From assembly GCA_030038645.1 (NCBI GenBank), contig JASHSR010000105.1, positions 1-7,559 of the forward strand: 7,559 bases of DNA, written 5' to 3'. Positions within the stretch are counted from its first letter, which is position 1. Every line of letters begins with the position of its first letter. Position numbers and translations under genes: made by a program. The notes beneath the pieces are model-generated. The model was not told the origin of the DNA and did no database searches. It was given only the letters and a program-made list of their open reading frames with translations. This stretch comes from Gammaproteobacteria bacterium. GTDB lineage: Bacteria; Pseudomonadota; Gammaproteobacteria; Steroidobacterales; Steroidobacteraceae. Shown here piece by piece: positions 1 through 6,221 of the stretch.

Positions 1-2001
1 GTCGGCGTCGCGTATGAGGTCGGCGACGCGCAGCTGCGCGAGACCGGTCTGGCGAGTGCCGAGCAGCTCGCCGGGGCCGCGGAGCGTCAGATCGCGCCGC
101 GCGATCTCGAAGCCGTCGCTCGTCTCGCGGATGGCCTTCAGCCGCTCGCGGGCGAGCGGCGACAGCGGCGCCCGATAGAGCAGCACGCAGGTGCTCGTGT
201 CCGAGCCGCGGCCGACCCGTCCCCTCAGCTGGTGGAGCTGGGCGAGGCCGAGGGCCTCCGCGTTCTCGATGACCATGAGCGTCGCGTTCGGCACGTCGAC
301 TCCGACCTCGATCACCGTCGTCGCAACCAATAGCTGGATCTTGCCGCTCTTGAAGCCGGCCATCGCGCGCTCCTTCTCGGAGGGCGGCTGCCGCCCGTGG
401 ACCAGGCCGACACGCACTTCGGGCAACGCCTCGGCGAGCGCGGCCGCCGTCTCCTCGACGGCTTGGTAGCGCAGCTCCTCGGACTCATCGATGAGCGGGC
501 AGACCCAGTACGCTTGAGCCCCGGACTGGCAAGCGCCGCGGATCCGCTCGACGACTTGCTGACGCCGCTGCTCCGGAACGACCACCGTACGCACCGGGGT
601 GCGGCCCGGCGGGAGCTCGTCGATCACCGAGATGTCGAGGTCGGCGTAGGCCGTCATGGCAAGCGTTCGCGGAATGGGCGTGGCCGTCATGATGAGCTGG
701 TGCGGGAAGCGCCCTGCCCCCCGCCCCTTCTCCTGCAGCCTCAGGCGTTGCTGCACGCCGAACCGATGCTGCTCATCGACGATGACCAATGCAAGCCGAT
801 TGAAATTGATCCCTTCCTGGAACAATGCCTGCGTTCCAACCGCTATCTGTATCTCACCGGAAGCAATAGTCGCCAGTGCGCTCCGCCGTGTCCGCGCGGG
901 TACCGACCCGGAGACCCGCGCCACCGGAATGCCGAGCGGCTCGAGCCAGTCACGCAAGTTGCGCCAGTGCTGCTCGGCCAGCAGCTCGGTGGGCGCCATC
1001 AAGGCGGCCTGGCAGCCGCTGCCGACGGCGAGGGCGGCCGCCGCCGCCGCGACCACCGTTTTGCCGCAGCCGACATCTCCCTGCAGCAGCCGCACCATCG
1101 GCCGGCTCTGCTGCAGATCGGCATGGACCTCGCCAAACGCTCGCCTCTGCGCCGCAGTGAGCTCGAACGGCAGCGACGCGAGCAGGCGCGCGGCGAGGCC
1201 GGCCGGATCGCGCAGCGGCCAGGCCTGGTCCGACTGGACGGAGCGCTTGAGCACCTTGAGGGACAGGTGGTGCGCGAGCAGCTCCTCGAACGCGAGCCGG
1301 CGCTGTGCCGGATGGCGGCCCATTGCCAGCTCCTCGAGGTGGGCCGAGCGCGGGGGCCGATGGACAGAGCGCAGCGCTTCGCCGAGGGCCGGCAGGTCGA
1401 GCGCCGCCAGCACTTCGGCGGGAACCCAGTCGGTGATGCCGGACCCCCGGCGGTCGCCGCCCGCGACCGACCCCCGGCGTTCGGCGCCCCCCTCGAGCTG
1501 GCCCAGCGCCTGGCCGATGAGCGCGCGCAGCCGGCCCTGCGTCAGTCCCTCGGTCGCCGGATACACCGGAGTCAGCGTCTCCTCGAGCCCTTCGTTCCCG
1601 ATCACTCTGCGGTATTCCGGGTGGATGATCTCCAACCCGAGCGGGCCGCGACGCACCTCCCCGAAGCAACGCAGGCGCGTGCCGCGCGCGAGCCCGCTCT
1701 GCTGCGCGGCGGAGAAGTGGAAGAACCGCAGCGTGAGAAATCCGGAGCCGTCGGCGATCCGCGAAAGGAGCTGCCGCCGGCGGCGGAAGACGACCTCCGT
1801 CAGCTGCACCTCTCCTTCCACGGCCGCGCGGACGCCGGGCACGAGGGCGCCGATGGCGACGACGCGCGTGCGGTCCTCGTAGCGTAGCGGGAGCACGAAC
1901 AGCAGGTCCTGCACTTGCTCGACACCCAGGCGGCGCAGCCGCTCGGCGAGCGCGGCGCCGACGCCGCGGAGCGCGGTGATGGGCCGCTGCTCGGGGGACA
2001 C
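1..2001 (-). CDS. recG: ATP-dependent DNA helicase RecG (3' end cut by window edge)
   Basis: Superfamily 2 helicase that remodels stalled replication forks, Holliday junctions and R-loops in the cytoplasm. I translated 667 codons without a frameshift. Numbered from the GTG at 2001, the N-terminus has ITALRGVGAAL (8-18) and LPLRYEDRT (37-45), then the OB-fold wedge with LRFFHFSAA (about 92-100). Helicase motifs follow: Walker A GDVGCGKT (308-315), DEQHRFG (409-415), TATPIPR (439-445), GLVHGR (532-537), ATTVIEVG (560-567) and QLHQLRGRVGRG (588-599). The last visible residues, GTRQTG...RVADLIRDAD, lie roughly 40 residues before the end of the 693-residue E. coli protein. Oddities are Cys in place of the usual Ser in Walker A and a Gly/Arg-rich insert at about 171-187. 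GTG 2001 was chosen because it gives a family-like N-terminus, with GGAG 11 bases upstream. The only other start seen, TTG at 2208, would overlap the ridA stop and add 69 low-complexity residues. Confidence 0.97.
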   Translation of the reverse strand, partial: MSPEQRPITALRGVGAALAERLRRLGVEQVQDLLFVLPLRYEDRTRVVAIGALVPGVRAAVEGEVQLTEVVFRRRRQLLSRIADGSGFLTLRFFHFSAAQQSGLARGTRLRCFGEVRRGPLGLEIIHPEYRRVIGNEGLEETLTPVYPATEGLTQGRLRALIGQALGQLEGGAERRGSVAGGDRRGSGITDWVPAEVLAALDLPALGEALRSVHRPPRSAHLEELAMGRHPAQRRLAFEELLAHHLSLKVLKRSVQSDQAWPLRDPAGLAARLLASLPFELTAAQRRAFGEVHADLQQSRPMVRLLQGDVGCGKTVVAAAAAALAVGSGCQAALMAPTELLAEQHWRNLRDWLEPLGIPVARVSGSVPARTRRSALATIASGEIQIAVGTQALFQEGINFNRLALVIVDEQHRFGVQQRLRLQEKGRGAGRFPHQLIMTATPIPRTLAMTAYADLDISVIDELPPGRTPVRTVVVPEQRRQQVVERIRGACQSGAQAYWVCPLIDESEELRYQAVEETAAALAEALPEVRVGLVHGRQPPSEKERAMAGFKSGKIQLLVATTVIEVGVDVPNATLMVIENAEALGLAQLHQLRGRVGRGSDTSTCVLLYRAPLSPLARERLKAIRETSDGFEIARRDLTLRGPGELLGTRQTGLAQLRVADLIRDAD

Positions 2002-2015
2002 AGGCCGCCGCGCTC

Positions 2016-2165
2016 CGTGCTCGAGGTCGGGCGAGCTGCGGGTCGGCGCTTGCGGCCGTGGGGCTCCATGCTCGGACGATCCGTGGACCGGCGCTCCGAG
2101 CGAGGACGCGCGGGCTCGCGGCGATTCGGGCCCGGGCGATCCCGCCTGTGGCGATCCGGAACGCG
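2016..2165 (-). repeat. Degenerate 15-bp tandem repeat between ridA and recG
   Basis: Read on the plus strand, GCGAT recurs at 2121, 2136 and 2151 (gcgattcggg, gcgatcccgc, gcgatccgga), exactly 15 bases apart. Weaker copies continue in the same register at 2076 (acgatccgtg), 2091 (gcgctccgag) and 2061 (gggctccatg). In the recG frame this reads as a run of five-residue units with Ser/Ala-Pro at positions 3-4: SGSPQ, AGSPG, PESPR, LGAPV, HGSSE, HGAPR, PQAPT, RSSPD. The frame has no stop from the ridA end to the recG GTG. The array is therefore either a 5' leader or a flexible N-terminal extension of RecG translated from TTG 2208. The periodicity is seen directly; the role is unknown. Confidence 0.6.
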
Positions 2166-2200
2166 GGGGTCCGCGTCGCGTCGCGGACGTTTTGAGAGCC

Positions 2201-2581
2201 TCAGCCAAGGGCGAGAATGCACTCCATCTCGACGCGCACGCCGCGCGGCAGCTGCGCGACGCCGACCACGGCCCGCGCCGGATAGGGCGCGGAGAAGTAA
2301 GCGGCCATGATCTCGTTCACCTTCCCGAAATGCGCGAGATCGGTGAGGAAGATCGTGAGCTTCGCGACGCTTGCGAGCGAGCTGCCGGCCGCCTCGGCGA
2401 TCGCCTTCAAGTTCTCGAATACGCGCCGGATCTCGGCGTCGATGTCCCCCGTCACGAGCTGGCCCGCGGGGTCGAGCGGAATCTGTCCCGAGACGTAGAC
2501 GGTTCCGCCGGCGCGGACAGCCTGCGAGTACGTGCCGATCGCCTGAGGCGCGCGCGGAGTGTGGATGATCTCACGAGTCAT
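2201..2581 (-). CDS. ridA: RidA family reactive intermediate/imine deaminase
   Basis: Small trimeric YjgF/YER057c/UK114 enzyme that hydrolyses reactive enamine/imine intermediates released by PLP enzymes such as threonine dehydratase, protecting other PLP enzymes from damage. The product has 126 residues against 128 in E. coli. Seen are IGTYSQAV (15-22, with the conserved Tyr18), YVSGQIPLDP (29-38), VFENLKAIAEAAG (54-66), the YPARAVV block with the substrate-carboxylate Arg103, and LPRGVRVEMEC with Glu118 matching the conserved acidic residue. All family residues I know are present, so it should be active. ATG 2581 gives the normal N-terminus MTREIIHTPRAPQAIG. The frame is open further upstream, but only as read-through of spoT. 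Its first 11 bases overlap the spoT end, and an AAGG lies 9 bases before the ATG inside spoT, suggesting translational coupling. Confidence 0.95.
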   Translation of the reverse strand: MTREIIHTPRAPQAIGTYSQAVRAGGTVYVSGQIPLDPAGQLVTGDIDAEIRRVFENLKAIAEAAGSSLASVAKLTIFLTDLAHFGKVNEIMAAYFSAPYPARAVVGVAQLPRGVRVEMECILALG

Positions 2582-4766
2582 GCTTGCGGGCCTTGGTGGA
2601 TGAATGGGCCGCGATGGTACGCGCGACGCGCAGCACGTCCGGCATGCGGCGGATCGTGCGGATGATACGCGCAAGCTGCTTGCGGTCGCGCACTTTCAGC
2701 TCGAAAACCAGCGTGGAGGTGTCGACGTCGCGCTCGTCCACCGAGACGTGATCGATGTTGGTCTCGGTGCTCGCGATCGCCGCGGCCACGGCAGCGAGCA
2801 CGCCCATCCGATTGGGGACGTCCACGCGGATCTGGGAGCTGAAGAGCCGATCGGGGGTGGCCTGCCACGAGACGGGCAGCCACTTCTCCGGGTGCTTGCG
2901 GTAGTCCTCGACGTTCACGCACGTCTCGCGGTGGATGACGATGCCGCGGCCGCTCGAGAGGAACGCGAAGATCGGGTCGTAGGGGATCGGGAAGCAGCAG
3001 CGGGCGTAGGACACGAGCAGTCCTTCGGTGCCCGCGACGGCGAGCGGCGCGGGCGGGCCGCTCGCTGCGCCGCCGTCCTGAGTCTCGGCTGGGAGCAGGC
3101 GCCGCGCGACGAGCGGAGCGAGACGCTCGCCGAGACCGATCTTCTCGAAGAGCTCATCGATGTCCTTCATGCCGAGCTCGGCGACCGCCGCGTGCATCGA
3201 GCCGGAGCTGATCTCCTCGATCGAGAGGTGGAACTCCCCGAGGGATTGATTGAGCAGCCGCTGTCCGAGCGCGATCGCCTCGGTGCGGCGCAGGCCCTTC
3301 AGATAATGGCGGATGGCGCTCCGGGCCTTCGCGCTCACGACGAAGTTGACCCACGAGGGATTCGGCGTCGCGCCCTTGGCCGTGATGATCTCCACCGTCT
3401 GGCCGTTGCGCAGCACCGTGCGCAGCGGCGTCAAGCGCCGGTCGACCTTGGCGGCGACGCAACGGTTGCCGATGTCCGTGTGCACGGCGTACGCGAAGTC
3501 GACCACGGTCGAGCCGCTCGGCAGCCGCAGGATCTCGCCTCTCGGGGTGAAGACGTAGACCTTGTCGGGGAAGAGGTCGACCTTGACGCTTTCGAGGAAC
3601 TCCTCGGAGCTGCCTCCCTCTTGCAGCTCGACGAGATGCCGCAGCCACTCCCGCGCTCGCTCGTGCTGGGCGGAGTCGACCTCCTCGCCTGTCTTGTAGC
3701 GCCAGTGCGCGGCAATGCCCGATTCCGCCACGCGATGCATGTCGTCCGTGCGGATCTGCACCTCGATCGGCACGCCGTTCGGGCCGAAGAGCGTCGTGTG
3801 CAAGGACTGGTAGCCGTTGACGCGCGGGATGGCGATGTAGTCCTTGAAGCGCCCGGGCATGGGCTTGAAGACGCTGTGGACGCTTCCGAGCGCGCGGTAG
3901 CACGTGTCCGCCGTATCGACGACGATGCGCAAGCCGTACACGTCGATGATCTCATTGAGCGTCGAGCGCTTGCGCCGCATTTTCTTATAGATGCTGTAGA
4001 GGTACTTCTCGCGCGTCTCGACGCGCGCCGCGATGCCGTTCTTCATGAGCGCCGCGGTGATCTGCTGCTCGATCTTCTTCAGGAACTCCTTCTGATTGCC
4101 CCGCGCGCGCTTCAGCGCGCGCTCGAGCACGCGGTAGCGCTGCGGGTAGAGCGCCGCGAATCCAAGGTCCTCGAGCTCGAGCTTCAGGCTGTACAGGCCG
4201 AGCCGCTCCGCGATCGGCGCATAGATGTCGAGCGTCTCGCGCGCGATGGCCCGCCGCCGCGCGGCCGACACCGCGTCGATCGTCCGCATGTTGTGCGTGC
4301 GGTCCGCGAGCTTCACCAGGACGACGCGCAGGTCGCGCACCATCGCGAGCAGCATCTTGCGGAAGCTCTCCGCCTGCGCCTCCTCGCGGCTCTTGAACTT
4401 GATCTGGTCGAGCTTCGTGACACCGTCCACGAGCTCCGCCACGTCCGCGCCGAAGCGCGCGGCGAGCTGATCCTTCGGCGTCGGCGTGTCCTCGATGACG
4501 TCGTGGAGAATGGCCGCGATGATCGTGTCCGCATCGAGATGCAGATCCGCGAGGATCGAGGCGGCCGCGACGGGATGCGCGATGAACGGCTCGCCGGAGA
4601 GGCGCTTCTGGCCCTTATGCGCCGAGGCGCCGAACTCCGCCGCATCGCGGATGCGCTCGACTTGCTCGGGCGGCAGGTAGGCGCCGACGGCCGCGAGCAG
4701 CTCCTTCAACCCGGGAGTGCGCCTTCCACCGGGGAGCAGTCCCAGCAGCGAAGACGCATAGTCCAT
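2571..4766 (-). CDS. spoT: Bifunctional (p)ppGpp synthetase/hydrolase SpoT
   Basis: Long RelA/SpoT homologue that makes and degrades the stringent-response alarmone (p)ppGpp. It has 731 residues; E. coli SpoT has 702. Domain order is canonical. The HD hydrolase (about 45-190) has His50, His64, the HDVIEDT motif (His88-Asp89) and LADRTHNM (153-160), so hydrolysis looks intact. The synthetase (about 240-360) has YGLRIVVD (277-284), RFKDYIAIPRVNGYQSLHT (306-324) and EVQIRT (335-340). RFKD fits the RxKD signature of bifunctional enzymes rather than the acidic signature of monofunctional RelA. TGS follows (about 400-462, DKVYVFTPRGEI), then helical and conserved-cysteine parts (Cys590, Cys591, His612, Cys616) and a C-terminal ACT domain (about 645-720). 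ATG 4766 starts 15 bases after the rpoZ stop with no clear Shine-Dalgarno sequence, so reinitiation after rpoZ is likely. The C-terminus overlaps the ridA start by 11 bases. Confidence 0.97.
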   Translation of the reverse strand: MDYASSLLGLLPGGRRTPGLKELLAAVGAYLPPEQVERIRDAAEFGASAHKGQKRLSGEPFIAHPVAAASILADLHLDADTIIAAILHDVIEDTPTPKDQLAARFGADVAELVDGVTKLDQIKFKSREEAQAESFRKMLLAMVRDLRVVLVKLADRTHNMRTIDAVSAARRRAIARETLDIYAPIAERLGLYSLKLELEDLGFAALYPQRYRVLERALKRARGNQKEFLKKIEQQITAALMKNGIAARVETREKYLYSIYKKMRRKRSTLNEIIDVYGLRIVVDTADTCYRALGSVHSVFKPMPGRFKDYIAIPRVNGYQSLHTTLFGPNGVPIEVQIRTDDMHRVAESGIAAHWRYKTGEEVDSAQHERAREWLRHLVELQEGGSSEEFLESVKVDLFPDKVYVFTPRGEILRLPSGSTVVDFAYAVHTDIGNRCVAAKVDRRLTPLRTVLRNGQTVEIITAKGATPNPSWVNFVVSAKARSAIRHYLKGLRRTEAIALGQRLLNQSLGEFHLSIEEISSGSMHAAVAELGMKDIDELFEKIGLGERLAPLVARRLLPAETQDGGAASGPPAPLAVAGTEGLLVSYARCCFPIPYDPIFAFLSSGRGIVIHRETCVNVEDYRKHPEKWLPVSWQATPDRLFSSQIRVDVPNRMGVLAAVAAAIASTETNIDHVSVDERDVDTSTLVFELKVRDRKQLARIIRTIRRMPDVLRVARTIAAHSSTKARKHDS

Positions 4767-4781
4767 ACGGGAGTTCGGCGA

Positions 4782-5063
4782 TCAGTCTCCGAGGCCGAAC
4801 TGTGGAGCGCGGAAGCTGGACTGATGCTCCGCCTCCGGCAGGACCGGCTGCTCCGGCGCGGGCTCCGGCTCGCGCAGCATGTCGGCCGTGATGTTGCCCT
4901 CGGCGATCTCGCGCAGCGCGACGACGGTCGGCTTGTCGTTCTCCCACGCCACGGTCGGCTCGGCGCCGTTCGCGAGGCGGCGCGCGCGCTGAGCGGCGAG
5001 CAGCACCAGCTGGAAGAGGTTATCGACGTTGTGCAAGCAATCTTCGACGGTGATACGTGCCAT
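4782..5063 (-). CDS. rpoZ: DNA-directed RNA polymerase subunit omega
   Basis: Small RNA polymerase subunit that wraps the beta-prime C-terminus, aids core assembly and, in proteobacteria, forms part of the ppGpp binding site 1. The product has 93 residues (E. coli 91). MARITVEDCLHNVDNLFQLVLLAAQRARRL matches the family start; the ENDKPTVVALREIAEG block (about 46-61) is the conserved core, followed by an acidic, proline-rich tail of no fixed family sequence. Asn-Leu-Phe replaces the common Asn-Arg-Phe near residue 16, a mild departure. ATG 5063 was chosen over an upstream in-frame start at 5234 because the MAR(I/V)TVED start is nearly invariant and the extra upstream codons would run across the TATAAT promoter. 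Its place directly before spoT is conserved in proteobacteria and fits its role in ppGpp response. Confidence 0.96.
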   Translation of the reverse strand: MARITVEDCLHNVDNLFQLVLLAAQRARRLANGAEPTVAWENDKPTVVALREIAEGNITADMLREPEPAPEQPVLPEAEHQSSFRAPQFGLGD

Positions 5064-5121
5064 GGGTGAGTTCGCCAGGATCCGGATGAGCGCCCGCCGG
5101 GGCGGGCGACGAAGACCGTTG

Positions 5122-5152
5122 ATTATAGCGGAAAAGGTGTCGTTCCTGCCAG
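5122..5152 (-). promoter_or_regulatory. Putative sigma-70 promoter for rpoZ-spoT-ridA-recG
   Basis: A perfect TATAAT occurs on the minus strand at 5127-5122, in otherwise GC-rich DNA, 58 bases before the rpoZ ATG. The best -35 candidate is CTGGCA (5152-5147; four of six consensus positions) with a long 19-bp spacer. A TTTT run lies in the spacer. Transcription would begin near 5115, giving a leader of about 50 bases. The exact -10 and its position make a real promoter likely; the weak -35 suggests modest strength or an activator. Confidence 0.6.
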
Positions 5153-5154
5153 CC

Positions 5155-5190
5155 GAGGGGCGCCCGAGGGGCGCCCGCCGAGAGGCGCCC
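5155..5190. repeat. GC-palindromic tandem repeat, hairpin-forming
   Basis: Three copies of an 11-base unit: GAGGGGCGCCC at 5155-5165 and 5166-5176, then GAGAGGCGCCC at 5180-5190. Each holds the palindrome GGCGCC. Two copies of GGGCGCCC separated by GAG (5158-5176) can form an all-GC 8-bp stem with a 3-base loop on either strand. It lies between the gmk stop and the rpoZ promoter. No T-run follows, so it is not a standard intrinsic terminator. It may slow polymerase, aid Rho-dependent ending of gmk transcription, or be a neutral repeat. Confidence 0.6.
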
Positions 5191-5237
5191 GCCGCGCGAG
5201 GGCGAGGCGAGAGCGTGGGCGAACCTCGCGGCACGGT

Positions 5238-5250
5238 CGGCCGGGGGCCG
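5238..5250. other. Small GC hairpin just after gmk
   Basis: CGGCC-GGG-GGCCG forms a 5-bp all-GC stem with a 3-base loop, starting 14 bases beyond the gmk stop codon. There is no U-tract, so it is only a weak candidate for a transcript 3'-end structure. Confidence 0.3.
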
Positions 5251-5264
5251 CCAACGAGCGCTGA

Positions 5265-6017
5265 TCAGCCTGCGGCGAGGAGCGCGCGCAGCAGCGGCCG
5301 GAGCGACTCGCGATCCTTGCGCAGGGCCTCGCCTCGGCCTGCGACGATTGTCGCGAGGTCGGCCACCGCCCGGTCGAAGCGGTCGTTCACCACGACGTAG
5401 TCGAACTCGCTCGCGTGGCTCATGTCATCCACCGCATCCTCGAGCCGTCTCGCGATGACCTCCGCGGAATCGGTCCGCCGCTGCGTGAGCCGATCCTTTA
5501 ATGCGTCGCGCGACGGCGGAAGGATGAAGATCGTGATGCACTCGGGCAGGGCCGCGCGCACCTGCCGCGCGCCCTGCCAATCGATCTCCAGCACGACGTC
5601 GGTTCCCGCCGCCAGAAGACGTTCGACAGTCTCCCGCCCCGTGCCGTAATAGTTGTCGAAGACCTGCGCGTGCTCGAGGAACGCTCCGCGCTCGACGAGA
5701 TCGCGGAACTCCTGAGGGGAGACGAAGTAGTACTCCCGGCCATCCACCTCGTGAGGCCGGGGCTTGCGCGTGGTGTAGGAGATGGAGACGCGCAGGGCGG
5801 GATTGAGCTCGAGCAGCGCCTTCACCAGGGACGTCTTGCCCGCGCCGGAGGGAGCGGAGATGACGAAGAGCCGGCCGCGCCCGTGGCTCGCCTCGCGCCC
5901 CGGGCGCGCAGTCTTTCCGCCCGCGGCCTCCGTGTTCGCTGCCTTTGCGTCCGCAGCGCTTGTGTCTGCAGCCTTTGTGTCCGCGATGTTCTCGACCGCT
6001 GCCCCCGTTTGTCCCAT
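5265..6017 (-). CDS. gmk: Guanylate kinase with an alanine-rich repeat N-terminal extension
   Basis: Cytoplasmic nucleoside-monophosphate kinase that phosphorylates GMP to GDP with ATP, feeding GTP and so (p)ppGpp pools. Numbered from ATG 6017 the protein has 250 residues; E. coli Gmk has 207. Seen are the P-loop SAPSGAGKTS (54-63), the GMP-binding block SYTTRKPRPHEVDGREYYFV (80-99), FLEHAQVFDNYYGT (113-126), LEIDWQGARQ (143-152), the lid RLTQRRTDSAEVIARR and the C-terminal FDYVVVNDRFD. All core residues look intact. Residues 1-48 are an extension with five-residue Ala-rich repeats. No ATG, GTG or TTG lies between residue 1 and the P-loop, so the extension cannot be removed by choosing a later start. 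GGGG 5 bases before ATG 6017 supports that start; GTG 6041 (stop-start GTGA overlap with the yicC remnant) would add 8 residues. yicC normally precedes gmk but is missing here. Confidence 0.95.
   Translation of the reverse strand: MGQTGAAVENIADTKAADTSAADAKAANTEAAGGKTARPGREASHGRGRLFVISAPSGAGKTSLVKALLELNPALRVSISYTTRKPRPHEVDGREYYFVSPQEFRDLVERGAFLEHAQVFDNYYGTGRETVERLLAAGTDVVLEIDWQGARQVRAALPECITIFILPPSRDALKDRLTQRRTDSAEVIARRLEDAVDDMSHASEFDYVVVNDRFDRAVADLATIVAGRGEALRKDRESLRPLLRALLAAG
5925..5984 (-). repeat. 15-bp coding tandem repeat in gmk 5' end
   Basis: Four in-frame 15-base units encode ADTKA, ADTSA, ADAKA and ANTEA (Gmk residues 12-31), trailing into AGGKT. On the plus strand the units read gcctttgtgtccgc, gcgcttgtgtctgc, gcctttgcgtccgc and ggcctccgtgttcgc. 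The units differ by scattered substitutions, so this is an old duplication array rather than a fresh expansion. The peptide should be a flexible or helical, mixed-charge linker. Confidence 0.8.
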
Positions 6018-6037
6018 GTGCGCCCCGGCCCGCCGCG

Positions 6038-6061
6038 TCACTCGACGTTCTGCACCTGCTC
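6038..6061 (-). pseudogene. yicC: Possible C-terminal remnant of yicC
   Basis: Directly upstream of gmk on the same strand, an open frame ends EQVQNVE-stop. YicC endoribonuclease-like proteins typically end in MREQ(V/I)QN(I/V)E, and yicC usually sits immediately before gmk in proteobacteria. Upstream of this heptapeptide the frame (VDKRTRV and earlier) no longer resembles the conserved YicC tail VLIEQMR, so the rest of the gene appears to be lost. The stop TGA overlaps the GTG at 6041. The match is only about seven residues and was made from memory, so chance is not excluded. Confidence 0.4.
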
Positions 6062-6221
6062 GACGCGGGTGCGCTTATCCACTTGAATCATTGGAAAATT
6101 CTGGGTTTCCACACCGGAACAGCTACTTCTCCAGCTACAGCGCTTTCTAACACGCCGCGCCTCGTGAACAATGTGCGAACTAAGCGGTGGACGGCCAGCA
6201 CAGGGTCGGCCACCAGGAACG
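6062..6221. other. Non-coding junction between the core operon and the plus-strand genes
   Basis: About 160 bases that are visibly less GC-rich than the flanks (for instance gaatcattggaaaattctgg at 6085-6104). No convincing gene on either strand, no tRNA, no clear transposon end. It would have to hold the gmk promoter if yicC and its upstream region are gone. The best minus-strand candidate, TTGTTC with TAGAAA 16 bases on (within about 6142-6170), is weak. I read this as the likely rearrangement boundary. Confidence 0.4.

Noticed and set aside
397..1887. A 496-codon plus-strand open frame, and other long frames opposite or within recG (656-1882, 950-1669)
   Set aside because: All are out of phase with an intact RecG reading that shows every helicase motif; they have low-complexity Arg/Ala/Ser content.
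2604..5069. An 821-codon open frame on the plus strand opposite spoT and rpoZ
   Set aside because: It is codon-register shadow of a GC-rich gene: composition is Arg/Ala/Asp/Leu-heavy without motifs, while the minus strand carries complete SpoT and omega proteins.
4782..5234. A 57-residue N-terminal extension of omega from an upstream start at 5234
   Set aside because: The extra residues would span the TATAAT promoter and GC repeat, and MARITVED is the family's normal start.
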